From NCBI RefSeq assembly GCF_003584105.1, contig NZ_QXFO01000022.1, forward strand, positions 7,501 to 71,500: 64,000 nt of DNA. Reading direction: 5' to 3'. Origin of the DNA: Flagellimonas taeanensis (GTDB lineage Bacteria; Bacteroidota; Bacteroidia; Flavobacteriales; Flavobacteriaceae). The notes below the pieces were generated by a model, which had not been told where the DNA came from, did no database searches, and worked only from the letters and a program-made list of their open reading frames with translations. Position numbers and translations under genes: made by a program. Of the stretch, positions 1-10,243 are shown one piece after another. Within the stretch, counting starts at the first letter, position 1. Each line of letters opens with the position of its first letter.

Positions 1-3000
1 TTTCCGTTGACTATCATGGTGAGTCCTTTGGTAGCAAAAGCGCCAAAACTTTGTCCGGCAGACCCTGTGAAATTCAATTTGAGGGTATTGTCGGGAAGAC
101 CGTCCGCACCGTATATTTTGGATATTTCATTACTGATAATGGCACCGACGGCCCTGTCCGTATTGTAGATCGGAAAGTCGAGGCTGGTCTTTTCTTTTCT
201 GAAAAGGGCAGGGTGTGCCTTTGCGATGATTTCAAATTCAATGGATTTACTGATATCGTGCACCTGTTTCTCGGTATTGTAGAGCTTGGTCCCTTCGGGC
301 ACATCAACTTGGTACAATATGGGAGTAAGGTCTATTCCAGCGGCCTTGTAATGCTCTATGGCCTTTTTTCTGTCCAATTTCTGTACCTGTCCCACCATTT
401 CATTCACGGTCCTGAAGCCTAGCTTGGCCATGATTTCCCGAAGTTCTTGGGCGACAAAGTACATGTAGTTGACCACATGCTCCGGTTTTCCTTGGAACTT
501 TTTGCGCAATTCCGGATTCTGGGTAGCAATACCCACTGGGCAGGTATTCAAGTGGCAAACGCGCATCATGATACAGCCAGAGGCCACCAAAGGTGCGGTT
601 GCAAAACCAAATTCCTCCGCGCCCAAGAGACAGGCAATCGCCACGTCCCTTCCTGTTTTCAATTGTCCATCGCATTCCAGTACCACCCTATTTCTGAGGT
701 CGTTCAGTACCAATGTCTGCTGGGCTTCGGCAACCCCAAGTTCCCAAGGTAGTCCCGCATGTTTCAACGATGTCAACGGGGATGCCCCGGTACCGCCATC
801 AAATCCAGAGATAAGGATTACGTCGGCCTTTGCCTTGGAGACCCCAGCGGCCACAGTGCCCACACCTACTTCCGATACCAGTTTCACATTGATCCTAGCT
901 TCCCTGTTGGCCGATTTTAGATCGTAGATCAATTGGGAAAGGTCCTCAATGGAATAAATGTCGTGGTGTGGTGGTGGGGAAATGAGCCCAACATAGGGGG
1001 TCGAGTTCCTGGTCTTGGCAATCGCGGGGTCCACTTTTGGGCCTGGCAACTGCCCACCTTCGCCCGGTTTTGCCCCTTGTGCCATCTTGATCTGTATCTC
1101 TTGGGCATTGGCCAGGTAATTTGAGGTGACCCCAAAACGACCAGATGCTACCTGCTTTATGGCGCTGTTCTTCCAGTCGCCAGTTTGACTTCTATAAAAA
1201 CGAGCCGGATCTTCTCCTCCTTCACCCGAATTGCTTTTTCCTCCGATCCGGTTCATGGCAATCGCCAGGTTTTCATGTGCTTCCTTACTGATACTTCCGT
1301 AGGACATGGCCCCGGTCTTGAACCGTTTTACAATTTCGGTCCAAGGTTCCACTTCCTCGATGGGAATAGGGTCATAGTTCGAAAAATCGAACAGTCCACG
1401 GATGGTCATAAGGTTTTTGGATTGCTCATTGACCAGTTCGGAATACTCTTTATAGGTTTCCGGCTCGTTATTGCGTACCGATTTCTGAAGTTTGGCAATC
1501 GTCAATGGATTGAACATGTGTTTCTCGCCATTCCTTCTCCATCGGTACTCTCCACCAACCTCAATGTCCAGATTGGCTGCTAATTCCTGTGTTGTGAATG
1601 CTTTTTTGTGGCGTTTGGCCACCTCTTTCTCAATTTCATATAGACCTATTCCCTGGATCCGTGTTGGGGTATTGGGGAAATATTTGTCCACTACTTTGGT
1701 GTTTATGCCTATGCATTCGAAAAGTTGGGATCCTCGATAGGAGTTCAAGGTGGAAATCCCAATTTTGTTCATCACTTTCAAGATGCCCTTGCCAACTGCT
1801 TTGTTGTAATTTTTGATGGCTTCGTCGAAAGTGTAGTCGGTAATGTTGTTTTCGGTCAGTTGTTCGCCTATGATCTCGTTCACCAGATACGGGTTGATGG
1901 CACTTGCCCCGAAACCGAACAACAATGCGAAATGGTGCACTTCCCGTGGTTCTGCCGATTCAATGATGATACTCAATTTGGAACGCCTGCCCAATTTGCT
2001 AAGTCCACTGTTCACATAGGAACAGGCCAGAAGTGCAGGTATCGCTGCCATTTCAGAGCTTACCATCCTGTCCGATAGGATGATGATGTTGGCTCCTTGG
2101 TCAATGGCGTCCAGGGCCTGTTGCAGCAAGGATTGTAAAGCTTCCTCTAGGCCGTTGTGCCCTTTGGCAATTTCGTAGAGCATGGAAATGGACACCACTT
2201 TATAATCCGGACTGGCATCGTAGTTTTTAATCTTGTCGAGATCCTCTTTGGAGATCACTGGGTTTTGGATCTTCAATTTTCTACAGTGCAGTTCGGATAT
2301 GTTGAAGATGTTTTGGTCACTTCCCAGCGTAAGGCTGATATCGGTGATCAATTCTTCGCGGATACCGTCCAAAGGAGGGTTGGTCACTTGGGCGAAGAGC
2401 TGTTTGAAATAATTATAGATCAATTGGGGCCTTTCGGAAAGTACGGCAATAGGTGTGTCCGATCCCATGGACCCAATGGGTTCCTTACCGTGTTGTGCCA
2501 TCGGCATGATGATGGTATTGATGTCCTCTTGGGTATAGCCGAAAGCGGCCCGTCTTGTTTTTAGCGGAAATTCCCCGAAAAATACCGGGCAATCATTATA
2601 AGGTATGTCCCTAAGATGGACCAGATTGTCTTTTAGCCATTTTTGATAGGGATGTTTTTTGGCAATGGATTCCTTGATTTCCTCATCGTTGACAATGCGT
2701 CCCTCTTCCATGTTCACCAAAAACATTTTACCAGGCTCCAGTCTGCCGTGGAATTCAATGTCCTCTGGCTCCAGCTCCACGACCCCGGTCTCGGAGGACA
2801 TGATCACATATCCTTTTTTTGTCACTGAATATCGGGACGGGCGCAAACCGTTCCTGTCCAATACCGCGCCAATATAATTTCCATCGGTAAAGGGAATGGA
2901 TGCGGGTCCGTCCCAGGGCTCCATCAAGCAGGAGTTGTATTCGTAGAATGCTTTTTTGGATTCGGACATTTCGGAATTTTTTTCCCACGCTTCCGGTACC

Positions 3001-3947
3001 AACATCATCATTACTTCGGGAAGGGAGCGGCCTGTCATCAACAGGAGTTCCACCACCATGTCCATGCTGGCGGAATCTGATTTTCCGGGAAGGACTATGG
3101 GCAGTATTTTTTTGATATCGTCCCCGAACCAATCACTTTTCATCAATTCTTCGCGGGAACGCATACGGGACACATTGCCCCTCAATGTATTGATTTCCCC
3201 ATTGTGACACATATAGCGGAAAGGCTGTGCAAGGTCCCAGGTAGGAAAGGTGTTGGTGGAGAACCTTTGGTGGACCAGGGCCAAACGGGTGACCACTCGG
3301 GGGTCCAACAGGTCTTCGTAATATCTGCTGATGTCCTTGGGGACCAAAAGTCCCTTGAAAATGATGATCTTGGTGGAAAGGCTGGGCAAATAGAAAAACT
3401 GGCTTTGGGAAAGCTTGCTTTCTATGATGGTGTGCTCGGTGATTTTCCGGGCGATGAAAAGCTTAAGGTTGAACTGGAAATCGTCCAGTGCCTCTCCCTT
3501 TCCTATAAATACCTGCTTTAGATAGGGCTCGGTCTCTGCGGCTATCCTTCCGGGCACGGAACGGTTTACGGGGACATCGCGCCAGCCCAGCAATTGCAAC
3601 CCTTGTGCTTTCATATTTTCCTCAAGGACCTTTATGCAAAAATCCCTTTGATTTTCCTTTTGTGGAAGAAATACGTTGCCCACGGCATATTCCCCGGCCT
3701 CTGGTAGGGAGAACCGGCAGACCTCATTGAAAAAGTCGTGCGGAACATCGATCAGGATCCCAGCTCCATCCCCTGTCTTTCCATCGGAACTCACTGCTCC
3801 CCTGTGCTCCAGTTTATCAAGGATCTCGAGGGCTTTGTGTATGATATCATTGGATTTTCTTCCTTTTAGGCTGCAAATGAATCCTGCACCACAGTTGTCA
3901 TGCTCAAATTCTGGCAGATATAGACCTTGCTTTTTCAATTTCATCAT
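1..3947 (-). CDS. gltB: glutamate synthase (NADPH/ferredoxin) large subunit, C-terminus cut by window edge
   Basis: GOGAT large subunit: it hydrolyses glutamine and transfers the ammonia to 2-oxoglutarate to make glutamate (nitrogen assimilation, cytoplasm). About 1315 codons are visible from the ATG at 3947, with no stop before position 1; family members have about 1500 residues, so roughly 190 residues are missing. Order: a short propeptide, the class II glutaminase domain with nucleophile Cys19 in EHDNCGAGF, the central domain, the FMN/2-oxoglutarate synthase domain with [16 protein letters not shown], and the 3Fe-4S cysteines C1125, C1131 and C1136 in [15 protein letters not shown]. The last bases enter the GXGXG domain ([12 protein letters not shown]). 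A second ATG directly follows the first (MMKLKK). The small subunit gltD would be expected downstream, outside the window. Identification is firm. Confidence 0.97.
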   Translation of the reverse strand, partial: MMKLKKQGLYLPEFEHDNCGAGFICSLKGRKSNDIIHKALEILDKLEHRGAVSSDGKTGDGAGILIDVPHDFFNEVCRFSLPEAGEYAVGNVFLPQKENQRDFCIKVLEENMKAQGLQLLGWRDVPVNRSVPGRIAAETEPYLKQVFIGKGEALDDFQFNLKLFIARKITEHTIIESKLSQSQFFYLPSLSTKIIIFKGLLVPKDISRYYEDLLDPRVVTRLALVHQRFSTNTFPTWDLAQPFRYMCHNGEINTLRGNVSRMRSREELMKSDWFGDDIKKILPIVLPGKSDSASMDMVVELLLMTGRSLPEVMMMLVPEAWEKNSEMSESKKAFYEYNSCLMEPWDGPASIPFTDGNYIGAVLDRNGLRPSRYSVTKKGYVIMSSETGVVELEPEDIEFHGRLEPGKMFLVNMEEGRIVNDEEIKESIAKKHPYQKWLKDNLVHLRDIPYNDCPVFFGEFPLKTRRAAFGYTQEDINTIIMPMAQHGKEPIGSMGSDTPIAVLSERPQLIYNYFKQLFAQVTNPPLDGIREELITDISLTLGSDQNIFNISELHCRKLKIQNPVISKEDLDKIKNYDASPDYKVVSISMLYEIAKGHNGLEEALQSLLQQALDAIDQGANIIILSDRMVSSEMAAIPALLACSYVNSGLSKLGRRSKLSIIIESAEPREVHHFALLFGFGASAINPYLVNEIIGEQLTENNITDYTFDEAIKNYNKAVGKGILKVMNKIGISTLNSYRGSQLFECIGINTKVVDKYFPNTPTRIQGIGLYEIEKEVAKRHKKAFTTQELAANLDIEVGGEYRWRRNGEKHMFNPLTIAKLQKSVRNNEPETYKEYSELVNEQSKNLMTIRGLFDFSNYDPIPIEEVEPWTEIVKRFKTGAMSYGSISKEAHENLAIAMNRIGGKSNSGEGGEDPARFYRSQTGDWKNSAIKQVASGRFGVTSNYLANAQEIQIKMAQGAKPGEGGQLPGPKVDPAIAKTRNSTPYVGLISPPPHHDIYSIEDLSQLIYDLKSANREARINVKLVSEVGVGTVAAGVSKAKADVILISGFDGGTGASPLTSLKHAGLPWELGVAEAQQTLVLNDLRNRVVLECDGQLKTGRDVAIACLLGAEEFGFATAPLVASGCIMMRVCHLNTCPVGIATQNPELRKKFQGKPEHVVNYMYFVAQELREIMAKLGFRTVNEMVGQVQKLDRKKAIEHYKAAGIDLTPILYQVDVPEGTKLYNTEKQVHDISKSIEFEIIAKAHPALFRKEKTSLDFPIYNTDRAVGAIISNEISKIYGADGLPDNTLKLNFTGSAGQSFGAFATKGLTMIVNG

Positions 3948-4242
3948 TAACGTATTTCCTCAAAAATATCAATTCTGATGAATAAAATACAAGGTTTTAA
4001 TTGATTATCAGGAGAATAATCAACGTATTCACATAAAGGTTAAAAAATGCTTAAAATGAAAATATGGGGAATGTTAATTTATCATTATCTCAAAATAGTC
4101 TCTTTCTAACCCTCTATCCCTTAAAAAAGGAAGGATAAATACAGGTTTGTTGCATATTCTGCGCAGAAGACTTGTGAAAGCGAAGGGGTGTGTCGGATAA
4201 AATAACTTTCATCTGATACCCACCCCTTAAATTATAAGGGGG
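3948..4242. other. AT-rich intergenic region upstream of gltB
   Basis: About 295 bp between the 5' end of gltB and the 3' end of the acyl-CoA dehydrogenase gene, both on the minus strand. I see no ORF of note and no clear TAnnTTTG box for gltB. The region presumably holds the gltB promoter and the terminator of the upstream gene, but neither can be pointed to with confidence. Confidence 0.4.
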
Positions 4243-5385
4243 TCAATCTTTAATTATACTTCTGGAGATGACTATCTTCTGTATTTCAGACGTCCCTTCG
4301 TAAATTTGGGTGATCTTGGCATCGCGCATCAATCGCTCCACGTGATAATCTTTCACGAAGCCATTGCCACCATGGATCTGCACAGCTTCGACCGCAGTTT
4401 CCATCGCCACATCCGATGCATAGAGCTTGGCCATTGCGCCAGATAAGGTGTAGTCGTTGCCATTATCCTTGTCGGAGGCTGCCTGATATACCAGAAGGCG
4501 AGCGGCCTGTATCTTGGTGTGCATGTCGGCCAGTTTGAAGGCTATGGCTTGATGGTTGGAGATTTCGGTGCCAAAAGCCTTTCGTTGTTTGGAATACTGT
4601 AGTGCCAGTTCGTAGGCACCGGCGGCAATGCCCAATGCCTGTGCGGCTATCCCTATCCGTCCGCCGGCCAGGGTCTTCATGGCAAACTTGAACCCAAAGC
4701 CATCAGCGCCGATACGGTTTTCCTTGGGAACTATCACATCGTTAAAGAGTAGGGAATGGGTGTCACTGCCCCTAATTCCCAGTTTGTTTTCCTTGGGACC
4801 TATTTCAAAGCCGGGCGTTCCTTTTTCAACGATAAGGGCGTTGATACCATGGTGTCCCTTGTCCACATGGGTTTGGGCTATTACCAAGAAAACTTCGGCC
4901 CTGCCTCCGTTGGTGATCCAGTTTTTTGTTCCGTTCAGGAGATAATGGTCTCCCTTATCGATAGCTGTCGTTTTTTGGGAGGTGGCATCACTTCCCGCCT
5001 CAGGTTCGGATAGGCAGAATGCGCCAATGATTTCACCAGAGGCCAAGCGGGTCAGGTATTTTTGTTTTTGTTCCTCCGAACCATAGGTTTCCAGGCCCCA
5101 GCATACCAAAGAATTGTTCACGGAAACCATTACGGAGGCGGAGGCGTCCACTTTGGACAGCTCTTCCATGGCCAGTACATAGGCTTGGGTGTCCAGTCCG
5201 CTGCCGCCATATTTTTCATTGACCATCATGCCCATAAACCCGAGCTCGCCCATTTTTCGGACCAGTTCGTCGGGGAACGTTTGAGAATCGTCCCGTTCTA
5301 TGACACCGGGCAAAAGTTCGCTTTGGGCAAAATCCTTTGCCGCCTGCTGTATCATCAACTGTTCTTCGGAGAGTGAGAAATCCAT
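4243..5385 (-). CDS. acyl-CoA dehydrogenase
   Basis: A 380-residue FAD-dependent acyl-CoA dehydrogenase that introduces the trans-2 double bond in fatty-acid or branched-chain acyl-CoA catabolism and passes electrons to ETF. All three domains are present: N-terminal helical (MDFSLSEEQLMIQQAAKDF), middle beta domain with the FAD/substrate segment AFCLSEPEAGSDA and the WITNGG element, and the C-terminal helical domain with QIHGGNGFVKDYHVER. The catalytic glutamate sits in QIYEGTSEIQ, as in short-chain/butyryl-type enzymes. Length is standard and the ATG at 5385 matches family N-termini. A good TAnnTTTG box lies 30 bp upstream. Exact chain-length specificity cannot be read from sequence alone. 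Confidence 0.95.
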   Translation of the reverse strand: MDFSLSEEQLMIQQAAKDFAQSELLPGVIERDDSQTFPDELVRKMGELGFMGMMVNEKYGGSGLDTQAYVLAMEELSKVDASASVMVSVNNSLVCWGLETYGSEEQKQKYLTRLASGEIIGAFCLSEPEAGSDATSQKTTAIDKGDHYLLNGTKNWITNGGRAEVFLVIAQTHVDKGHHGINALIVEKGTPGFEIGPKENKLGIRGSDTHSLLFNDVIVPKENRIGADGFGFKFAMKTLAGGRIGIAAQALGIAAGAYELALQYSKQRKAFGTEISNHQAIAFKLADMHTKIQAARLLVYQAASDKDNGNDYTLSGAMAKLYASDVAMETAVEAVQIHGGNGFVKDYHVERLMRDAKITQIYEGTSEIQKIVISRSIIKD

Positions 5386-5414
5386 AATACTGAAAAATAA
5401 TTAAAAACGGAGTA

Positions 5415-5422
5415 CAAATATA
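5415..5422 (-). promoter_or_regulatory. -7 box (TATATTTG) of the acyl-CoA dehydrogenase gene
   Basis: On the minus strand this reads TATATTTG, a perfect TAnnTTTG Bacteroidota -7 element, ending 30 bp before the ATG at 5385. The -33 element is not clear. Confidence 0.6.
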
Positions 5423-5618
5423 GCGTTCCAATGATAATCCCACATAAAAATGTCGATATAAACGAGAATGATATAATTGTTTTGAAAACCTTAAGGAGAT
5501 ATTTTTTGCTTTCACAATATTTTAAGGGAATAAGATTATGCGGAAAAACTCATTTTGAATATCTTTAACGCTTATATAACTACTCAACAAAAGATTCCTT
5601 AATTAAACCAAACTTAAC

Positions 5619-7004
5619 ATGGAGACCCTCTTAGTTGTCATTTTTGTAATTGGATATTTGGCAATTACACTTGAACACAATCTGAAGATAGATAAACTTA
5701 TCCCGGCCTTGGCCATGATGGCCATTCTATGGGCCATGATGGCTTTCGGACTTGACGGTTTCACCACTTGGTTCGATTCTGGGAACCATGCCTTGTTGGA
5801 AAACTTTTCATCCTTTAACCATGAGGAGAAGACACATCTTTTGGAAGAAACCTTGCTGCACCATTTGGGTAAAACCTCGGAGATTTTGGTCTTCCTATTG
5901 GGAGCCATGACCATTGTTGAGATCATCGACTATTTTGACGGTTTCTCCACTATAAAATCCTTTGTGAAGACCAGGAGCAAGAAAAAGATCCTTTGGATAT
6001 TTTCCTTTATGGCCTTCATTCTTTCCGCTATCATTGACAACCTTACTGCGACCATAGTATTGATTTCCATTCTCCAGAAAATTGTTAAGGACAGGGAAGT
6101 AAGGATCTGGTATGCAGGTCTGATCATCATTGCGGCCAATGCAGGTGGAGCCTGGTCCCCGATCGGGGATGTTACCACCACCATGTTGTGGATCGGTAAC
6201 AAAGTGTCCACGGCCTTGTTGATAGAGCACTTGTTGGTGCCATCGCTTGTCTGTATGTTGCTTCCATCGTTTATAGCGTCCTTCCTTCCTGCTTTCAAAG
6301 GTGAAATTGATGTGGAGGATGAAGAAGTGTCAAAATCAAAGTACAGTTCCATTATGCTCTACTTGGGCTTGGGGGCCATTGTGTTTGTGCCCATCTTCAA
6401 GACCATTACCCACTTGCCACCCTATGTGGGCATGATGTTGTCCTTGGCCGTTGTGGCCACTTTTGCTGAAATATACAGTAACCGAAAAATTGCGATTTCA
6501 TCCGTTGATCATGACAGTGATGCGGCATCGCACCATAGTCCCGTACACAGTGCACTTACCAAGATAGAACTGCCCAGTATCCTCTTTTTCTTGGGTATTT
6601 TGATGGCGGTGGCCGCTTTGGAGTCCTTGGGGCTTCTGTTCAATTTTGCAGAGAGCTTGAAACAGGGAATGCCGTTGATGGGTACCGAAATGGCAAGTAC
6701 CCACGTTTCTGACTTGGTGGTACTTCTATTGGGAGTCGGTTCTGCGGTTATTGACAACGTGCCATTGGTGGCTGCGAGTTTGGGGATGTTTTCGGAACCT
6801 TTGGATGATCAGTTGTGGCACTTCATCGCCTATTCTGCAGGTACAGGGGGCAGTATGCTCATTATCGGTTCCGCGGCAGGTGTTGTGGCCATGGGAATGG
6901 AGAAAATAGACTTCTTTTGGTATCTCAAAAAGATATCTTGGTTGGCCTTTTTGGGCTTTATAGGAGGAGCAATATGCTTCATGGTGATGCGATATTTGTT
7001 CTAA
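5619..7004 (+). CDS. nhaD: NhaD-type Na+/H+ antiporter
   Basis: A 461-residue inner-membrane sodium/proton antiporter of the NhaD branch of the ArsB/NhaD (ion transporter) superfamily. It exports Na+ or Li+ in exchange for protons, which fits a marine organism. About 11-12 hydrophobic segments are visible. Family signatures include SAIIDNLTATIV in the first half, NAGGAWSPIGDVTTTMLW, and the matching second-half segment GSAVIDNVPLVAAS plus GTGGSMLIIGSAAGV. A hydrophilic loop carries an Asp/His-rich stretch (SSVDHDSDAASHH). The gene stands alone: acyl-CoA dehydrogenase is divergent upstream and the exbB operon starts 57 bp downstream. The ATG at 5619 gives the usual N-terminus. Confidence 0.92.
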   Translation: METLLVVIFVIGYLAITLEHNLKIDKLIPALAMMAILWAMMAFGLDGFTTWFDSGNHALLENFSSFNHEEKTHLLEETLLHHLGKTSEILVFLLGAMTIVEIIDYFDGFSTIKSFVKTRSKKKILWIFSFMAFILSAIIDNLTATIVLISILQKIVKDREVRIWYAGLIIIAANAGGAWSPIGDVTTTMLWIGNKVSTALLIEHLLVPSLVCMLLPSFIASFLPAFKGEIDVEDEEVSKSKYSSIMLYLGLGAIVFVPIFKTITHLPPYVGMMLSLAVVATFAEIYSNRKIAISSVDHDSDAASHHSPVHSALTKIELPSILFFLGILMAVAALESLGLLFNFAESLKQGMPLMGTEMASTHVSDLVVLLLGVGSAVIDNVPLVAASLGMFSEPLDDQLWHFIAYSAGTGGSMLIIGSAAGVVAMGMEKIDFFWYLKKISWLAFLGFIGGAICFMVMRYLF

Positions 7005-7061
7005 ATCATACTTTAGTCCAAAAATCTCCGTTATAATTGCAACTTAAATTGGGGATTTTAT

Positions 7062-7754
7062 ATGATTATTTTTCAGGAAGCAACGGAGGGAGCCGAGGCA
7101 ATGGCCTCTATTTCAGAAGAGAAGACCCTTTCCGTAATAGACCTTATCGTTAATGGGGGTACAGGAAGTATTTTGATCATTATTGTGCTTTTTGTGCTTC
7201 TGTTCGTAGCTATGTACATTTATTTTGAACGGATTTTTGCCTTGAAGGCGGCGTCCAAGATCGACAAAAACTTCATGAACCAGATTCGTGACCATGTCAT
7301 GAACGGAAAGTTGGAAGCGGCCAAATTGCTTTGTGCCCAAACCGATTCTCCTGTGGCGAGACTCACAGAAAAAGGCGTGTCCAGGATAGGAAAACCTTTG
7401 GACGACATCAACACCGCTATAGAGAATGCAGGTACGCTTGAGGTTTACAAATTGGAGAAAAACGTGAGCGTGCTGGCCACCGTGGCAGGAGCGGCGCCCA
7501 TGATCGGGTTCTTGGGAACCGTGATCGGGATGATCTTGGCCTTCCACGAAATGGCAAGCAGCGGCGGACAGGCCGAAATGGGGTCGTTGGCATCGGGTAT
7601 CTACACTGCAATGACCACAACGGTCGCCGGATTGGTCGTGGGAATCATCGCCTACATTGGGTATAACCACTTGGTGAACAGGACGGATAAAGTGGTCCAC
7701 CAGATGGAAGCCAATGCGGTGGAGTTCTTGGACCTATTGAACGAACCCATATAG
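7062..7754 (+). CDS. MotA/TolQ/ExbB proton channel family protein
   Basis: A 230-residue proton-channel subunit of an ExbB/TolQ-type motor that uses the proton-motive force to energise TonB-dependent outer-membrane transport or cell-envelope integrity. It shows an N-terminal membrane segment (ILIIIVLFVLLFVAMYIYF), a long cytoplasmic stretch, then two more segments. The first contains the conserved GFLGTVIGMILAF, the second the GIYTAMTTTVAGLVVGI block typical of the family. It is the first gene of a tight operon: ExbD follows after 9 bp, then a TonB-like protein and folC. The first ATG (7062) gives a short Glu-rich leader before the membrane helix, as is common in this family in flavobacteria. 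Confidence 0.93.
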   Translation: MIIFQEATEGAEAMASISEEKTLSVIDLIVNGGTGSILIIIVLFVLLFVAMYIYFERIFALKAASKIDKNFMNQIRDHVMNGKLEAAKLLCAQTDSPVARLTEKGVSRIGKPLDDINTAIENAGTLEVYKLEKNVSVLATVAGAAPMIGFLGTVIGMILAFHEMASSGGQAEMGSLASGIYTAMTTTVAGLVVGIIAYIGYNHLVNRTDKVVHQMEANAVEFLDLLNEPI

Positions 7755-7763
7755 TATTCTGCT

Positions 7764-8150
7764 ATGAAACTGAAGGGAAGGAACAAGATAAGCCCGGAAT
7801 TCAGCATGGCATCCATGACGGACATTGTGTTCCTGTTGTTGGTGTTCTTTATGCTGACGTCCAATGCGCCCAATGCACTGGATTTGCTCTTGCCAAAGGC
7901 GAAAGGGAAATCTACCAACACACAGAATGTTTCGGTGACCATAAACAAGGACCTGAACTATTTTGTGAACAATCAGCAGATCAACAAAGAATACATTGAA
8001 ATTGAATTAAAAAAGGCACTTGAAGGTCAAGACAAGCCTACCATCATCCTAAGGGCAGAAGAAAGCGTAGCCATTAAAGAAGCGGTCAACGTCATGGACA
8101 TTGCCAATAGGAACAATTACAAGGTCATCTTGGCTGTGCGGCCAAAGTAA
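7764..8150 (+). CDS. ExbD/TolR family biopolymer transporter
   Basis: A 128-residue ExbD/TolR subunit, partner of the upstream ExbB-like channel. It has a single N-terminal transmembrane helix with the essential membrane aspartate in MASMTDIVFLLLVFFML. A periplasmic domain follows, ending in the expected ILRAEESVAIKEAVNVMDIA segment. Length is normal. Its TAA overlaps the next gene's ATG by one base (TAATG), so translation is probably coupled. Confidence 0.93.
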   Translation: MKLKGRNKISPEFSMASMTDIVFLLLVFFMLTSNAPNALDLLLPKAKGKSTNTQNVSVTINKDLNYFVNNQQINKEYIEIELKKALEGQDKPTIILRAEESVAIKEAVNVMDIANRNNYKVILAVRPK

Positions 8151-9028
8151 TGTCATTTTTAGATACGAGACACAAGAAAAAATCCTTCACGCTTACCACA
8201 CTTCTGTTGAGCGGGCTTTTGCTTTTGCTTTTTTACATAGGTCTTACATACCTTGACCCACCTATAGAAAATGGGATAGCGGTGAATTTTGGGACCATGG
8301 AATTTGGCAGTGGCCCGGTCCAGCCCAAGGAGAAGGTGCGCTCCGAACCCAATGAGGTGCCCAGTGAGCCCGTGCAACAGGTGCAAGAGGTGCAACCACA
8401 GGAGGAAACCGTGGAAGAGGCTCCCGTGGAAAAGGTCCTCACCAGCGAAAACGAGGAGAGCATCAAGATAAAGCAGCAGCAAGAAGCCAAACGCAAGGCC
8501 GATGAGGCAGCGGAAAAGGCCAAGGCCGAAGCAGATCGGATTGCCAAGGAGAAAAGGGATGCCGAAGAGAAAAAACGACAAGAGCAGGAGGCCAAGAAAA
8601 AGAACATAGACGCCCTTATTGGAGGCATTGGAAAATCTGATGGTACCGCCACGGGCAGTGAAGGCGACGACAATAAAGCTGGAGACAAGGGACAGCCCGA
8701 TGGCGACCCCTATGCAACCAGTTATTATGGCGCCCCAGGTAGTGGAAGTGGTACCGGAGGTTATGGATTGAATGGAAGATCATTGGCCAGTCAGGGCAAA
8801 GTGCAGCAAGAGTGTAATGAAGAAGGCAGGGTGGTTGTCAGAATAGTAGTGGGAAGAAACGGACAGGTGATCGAGGCGACGCCCGGCGTCAAAGGCACCA
8901 CCAACAACGCACCGTGCTTGTTGGAGCCCGCTCGAAAAACCGCTATGCTCCATAAATGGAACGCCGATTCCAAGGCACCGAACGAGCAGATTGGGTTTGT
9001 GGTGGTCAATTTTAAACTGGGGCAGTAG
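8150..9028 (+). CDS. TonB/TolA-like energy transducer
   Basis: A 292-residue protein with the architecture of TonB/TolA. It has a short cytoplasmic N-terminus, one membrane helix (TLLLSGLLLLLFYIGLTYL), a Pro/Glu-rich periplasmic spacer, and a highly charged Lys/Glu/Ala helix (about residues 105-150) like TolA. A Gly-rich linker (GAPGSGSGTGGYGLNG) leads to a C-terminal globular domain with EGRVVVRIVVGRNGQVIEA, which matches TonB-C folds. It spans the periplasm and should transmit force from the two upstream motor subunits. Whether it serves TonB-dependent receptors or Tol-like envelope constriction cannot be decided from sequence. It overlaps exbD by one base and folC by one base. Confidence 0.85.
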   Translation: MSFLDTRHKKKSFTLTTLLLSGLLLLLFYIGLTYLDPPIENGIAVNFGTMEFGSGPVQPKEKVRSEPNEVPSEPVQQVQEVQPQEETVEEAPVEKVLTSENEESIKIKQQQEAKRKADEAAEKAKAEADRIAKEKRDAEEKKRQEQEAKKKNIDALIGGIGKSDGTATGSEGDDNKAGDKGQPDGDPYATSYYGAPGSGSGTGGYGLNGRSLASQGKVQQECNEEGRVVVRIVVGRNGQVIEATPGVKGTTNNAPCLLEPARKTAMLHKWNADSKAPNEQIGFVVVNFKLGQ

Positions 9029-10239
9029 TGACCTATAAGGAAACCCTGGACTGGATGTTCGGCCAGTTGCCCATGTACCAGCAAAAAGGTGCCGCGGCCC
9101 TGAACGCCAAGTTGGACAACATTATCCTTTTTTCCGATGTTTTGGGCAATCCCCACACAAAGTTCAAGACCATCCATGTGGCCGGGACCAACGGAAAAGG
9201 ATCCAGTAGCCATATGCTGGCATCGATACTCCAAGAAGCAGGCTACAAGGTAGGACTGTACACTTCGCCACATCTCAAGGATTTTAGGGAGCGCATCAAG
9301 ATCAATGGAAAACCCGTGGATAAGAAGTTCGTAAAAGAATTTATTGACGCGAACAAAACCTTTTTGGAATACCACAGACTGTCCTTTTTTGAGATGACCG
9401 TAGGAATGGCCTTTGGCTATTTTGCCAAGGAGGAAGTAGATGTTGCCGTTATTGAAGTAGGGTTGGGAGGGCGATTGGATTCTACCAACATCATAACTCC
9501 GGAAGTGTCCCTCATCACCAACATAGGGTTGGACCATACTCAGATATTGGGGGATACGCTGGAAAAGATAGCGCTCGAAAAAGCAGGCATCATCAAACCG
9601 AATGTACCCGTGGTGATCAGTGAACGACAACCCGAGACGGAGACCATTTTTAGCTTGATCGCCCATCAATTGAAATCAAAAATTGTCTTTGCGGATGAAC
9701 TGTCCCTCCCTGCCTATACTACAGATTTGCTGGGAGATTATCAGGAGCGCAATATGAAAGGGGTTCTGGCCTGTGTCCGACAGTTGGAAAGTTTTGCCAT
9801 TTCAGCGGATAACATCTCCAATGGATTGAAGAGGGTAGTGGCCAATACGGGACTGATGGGAAGATGGCAAATTTTGAAGGAAAGCCCATTGGTGGTCTGC
9901 GATACCGCCCATAACAAGGAAGGACTTACATGGGTATTGCAACAAATCAAAAAGCAACAGTATAAGCAACTGCACATGGTTTTGGGTTTTGTGAATGATA
10001 AAGATGTAAAAGGTGTATTGGGGATGTTTCCCAAAGAAGCCAAATACTACTTCGTGAGACCGAGTATTTCTCGGGGCATGGATGTGGAAGAGTTGGCGTC
10101 ATTGGCCTTGGGACAAGGGCTGGAAGGACAAGCATACAAGACGGTGAAGAAGGGCTATAAGGCGGCACTTACCAGTGCGGAAGCGGAAGACATGATCTAT
10201 GTGGGAGGTAGTACTTTTGTAGTTGCTGAAGTGGTTTAA
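9028..10239 (+). CDS. folC: folylpolyglutamate synthase / dihydrofolate synthase
   Basis: A 403-residue bifunctional FolC. It adds glutamate to dihydropteroate and polyglutamylates folates using ATP. It is a Mur-ligase-fold enzyme with the P-loop HVAGTNGKGSSSHML near residue 50, the EVGLGGRLDSTN motif and the TNIGLDHTQILGDTLEKIALEKAGI block. The start is GTG at 9028, whose G is the last base of the preceding TAG (TAGTG overlap). This start gives MTYKETLDWMFGQLPMYQQ, the standard FolC N-terminus, and implies translational coupling. The gene converges on the LytTR regulator with only a 4-bp gap and no visible terminator. Confidence 0.95.
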   Translation: MTYKETLDWMFGQLPMYQQKGAAALNAKLDNIILFSDVLGNPHTKFKTIHVAGTNGKGSSSHMLASILQEAGYKVGLYTSPHLKDFRERIKINGKPVDKKFVKEFIDANKTFLEYHRLSFFEMTVGMAFGYFAKEEVDVAVIEVGLGGRLDSTNIITPEVSLITNIGLDHTQILGDTLEKIALEKAGIIKPNVPVVISERQPETETIFSLIAHQLKSKIVFADELSLPAYTTDLLGDYQERNMKGVLACVRQLESFAISADNISNGLKRVVANTGLMGRWQILKESPLVVCDTAHNKEGLTWVLQQIKKQQYKQLHMVLGFVNDKDVKGVLGMFPKEAKYYFVRPSISRGMDVEELASLALGQGLEGQAYKTVKKGYKAALTSAEAEDMIYVGGSTFVVAEVV

Positions 10240-10243
10240 TGGA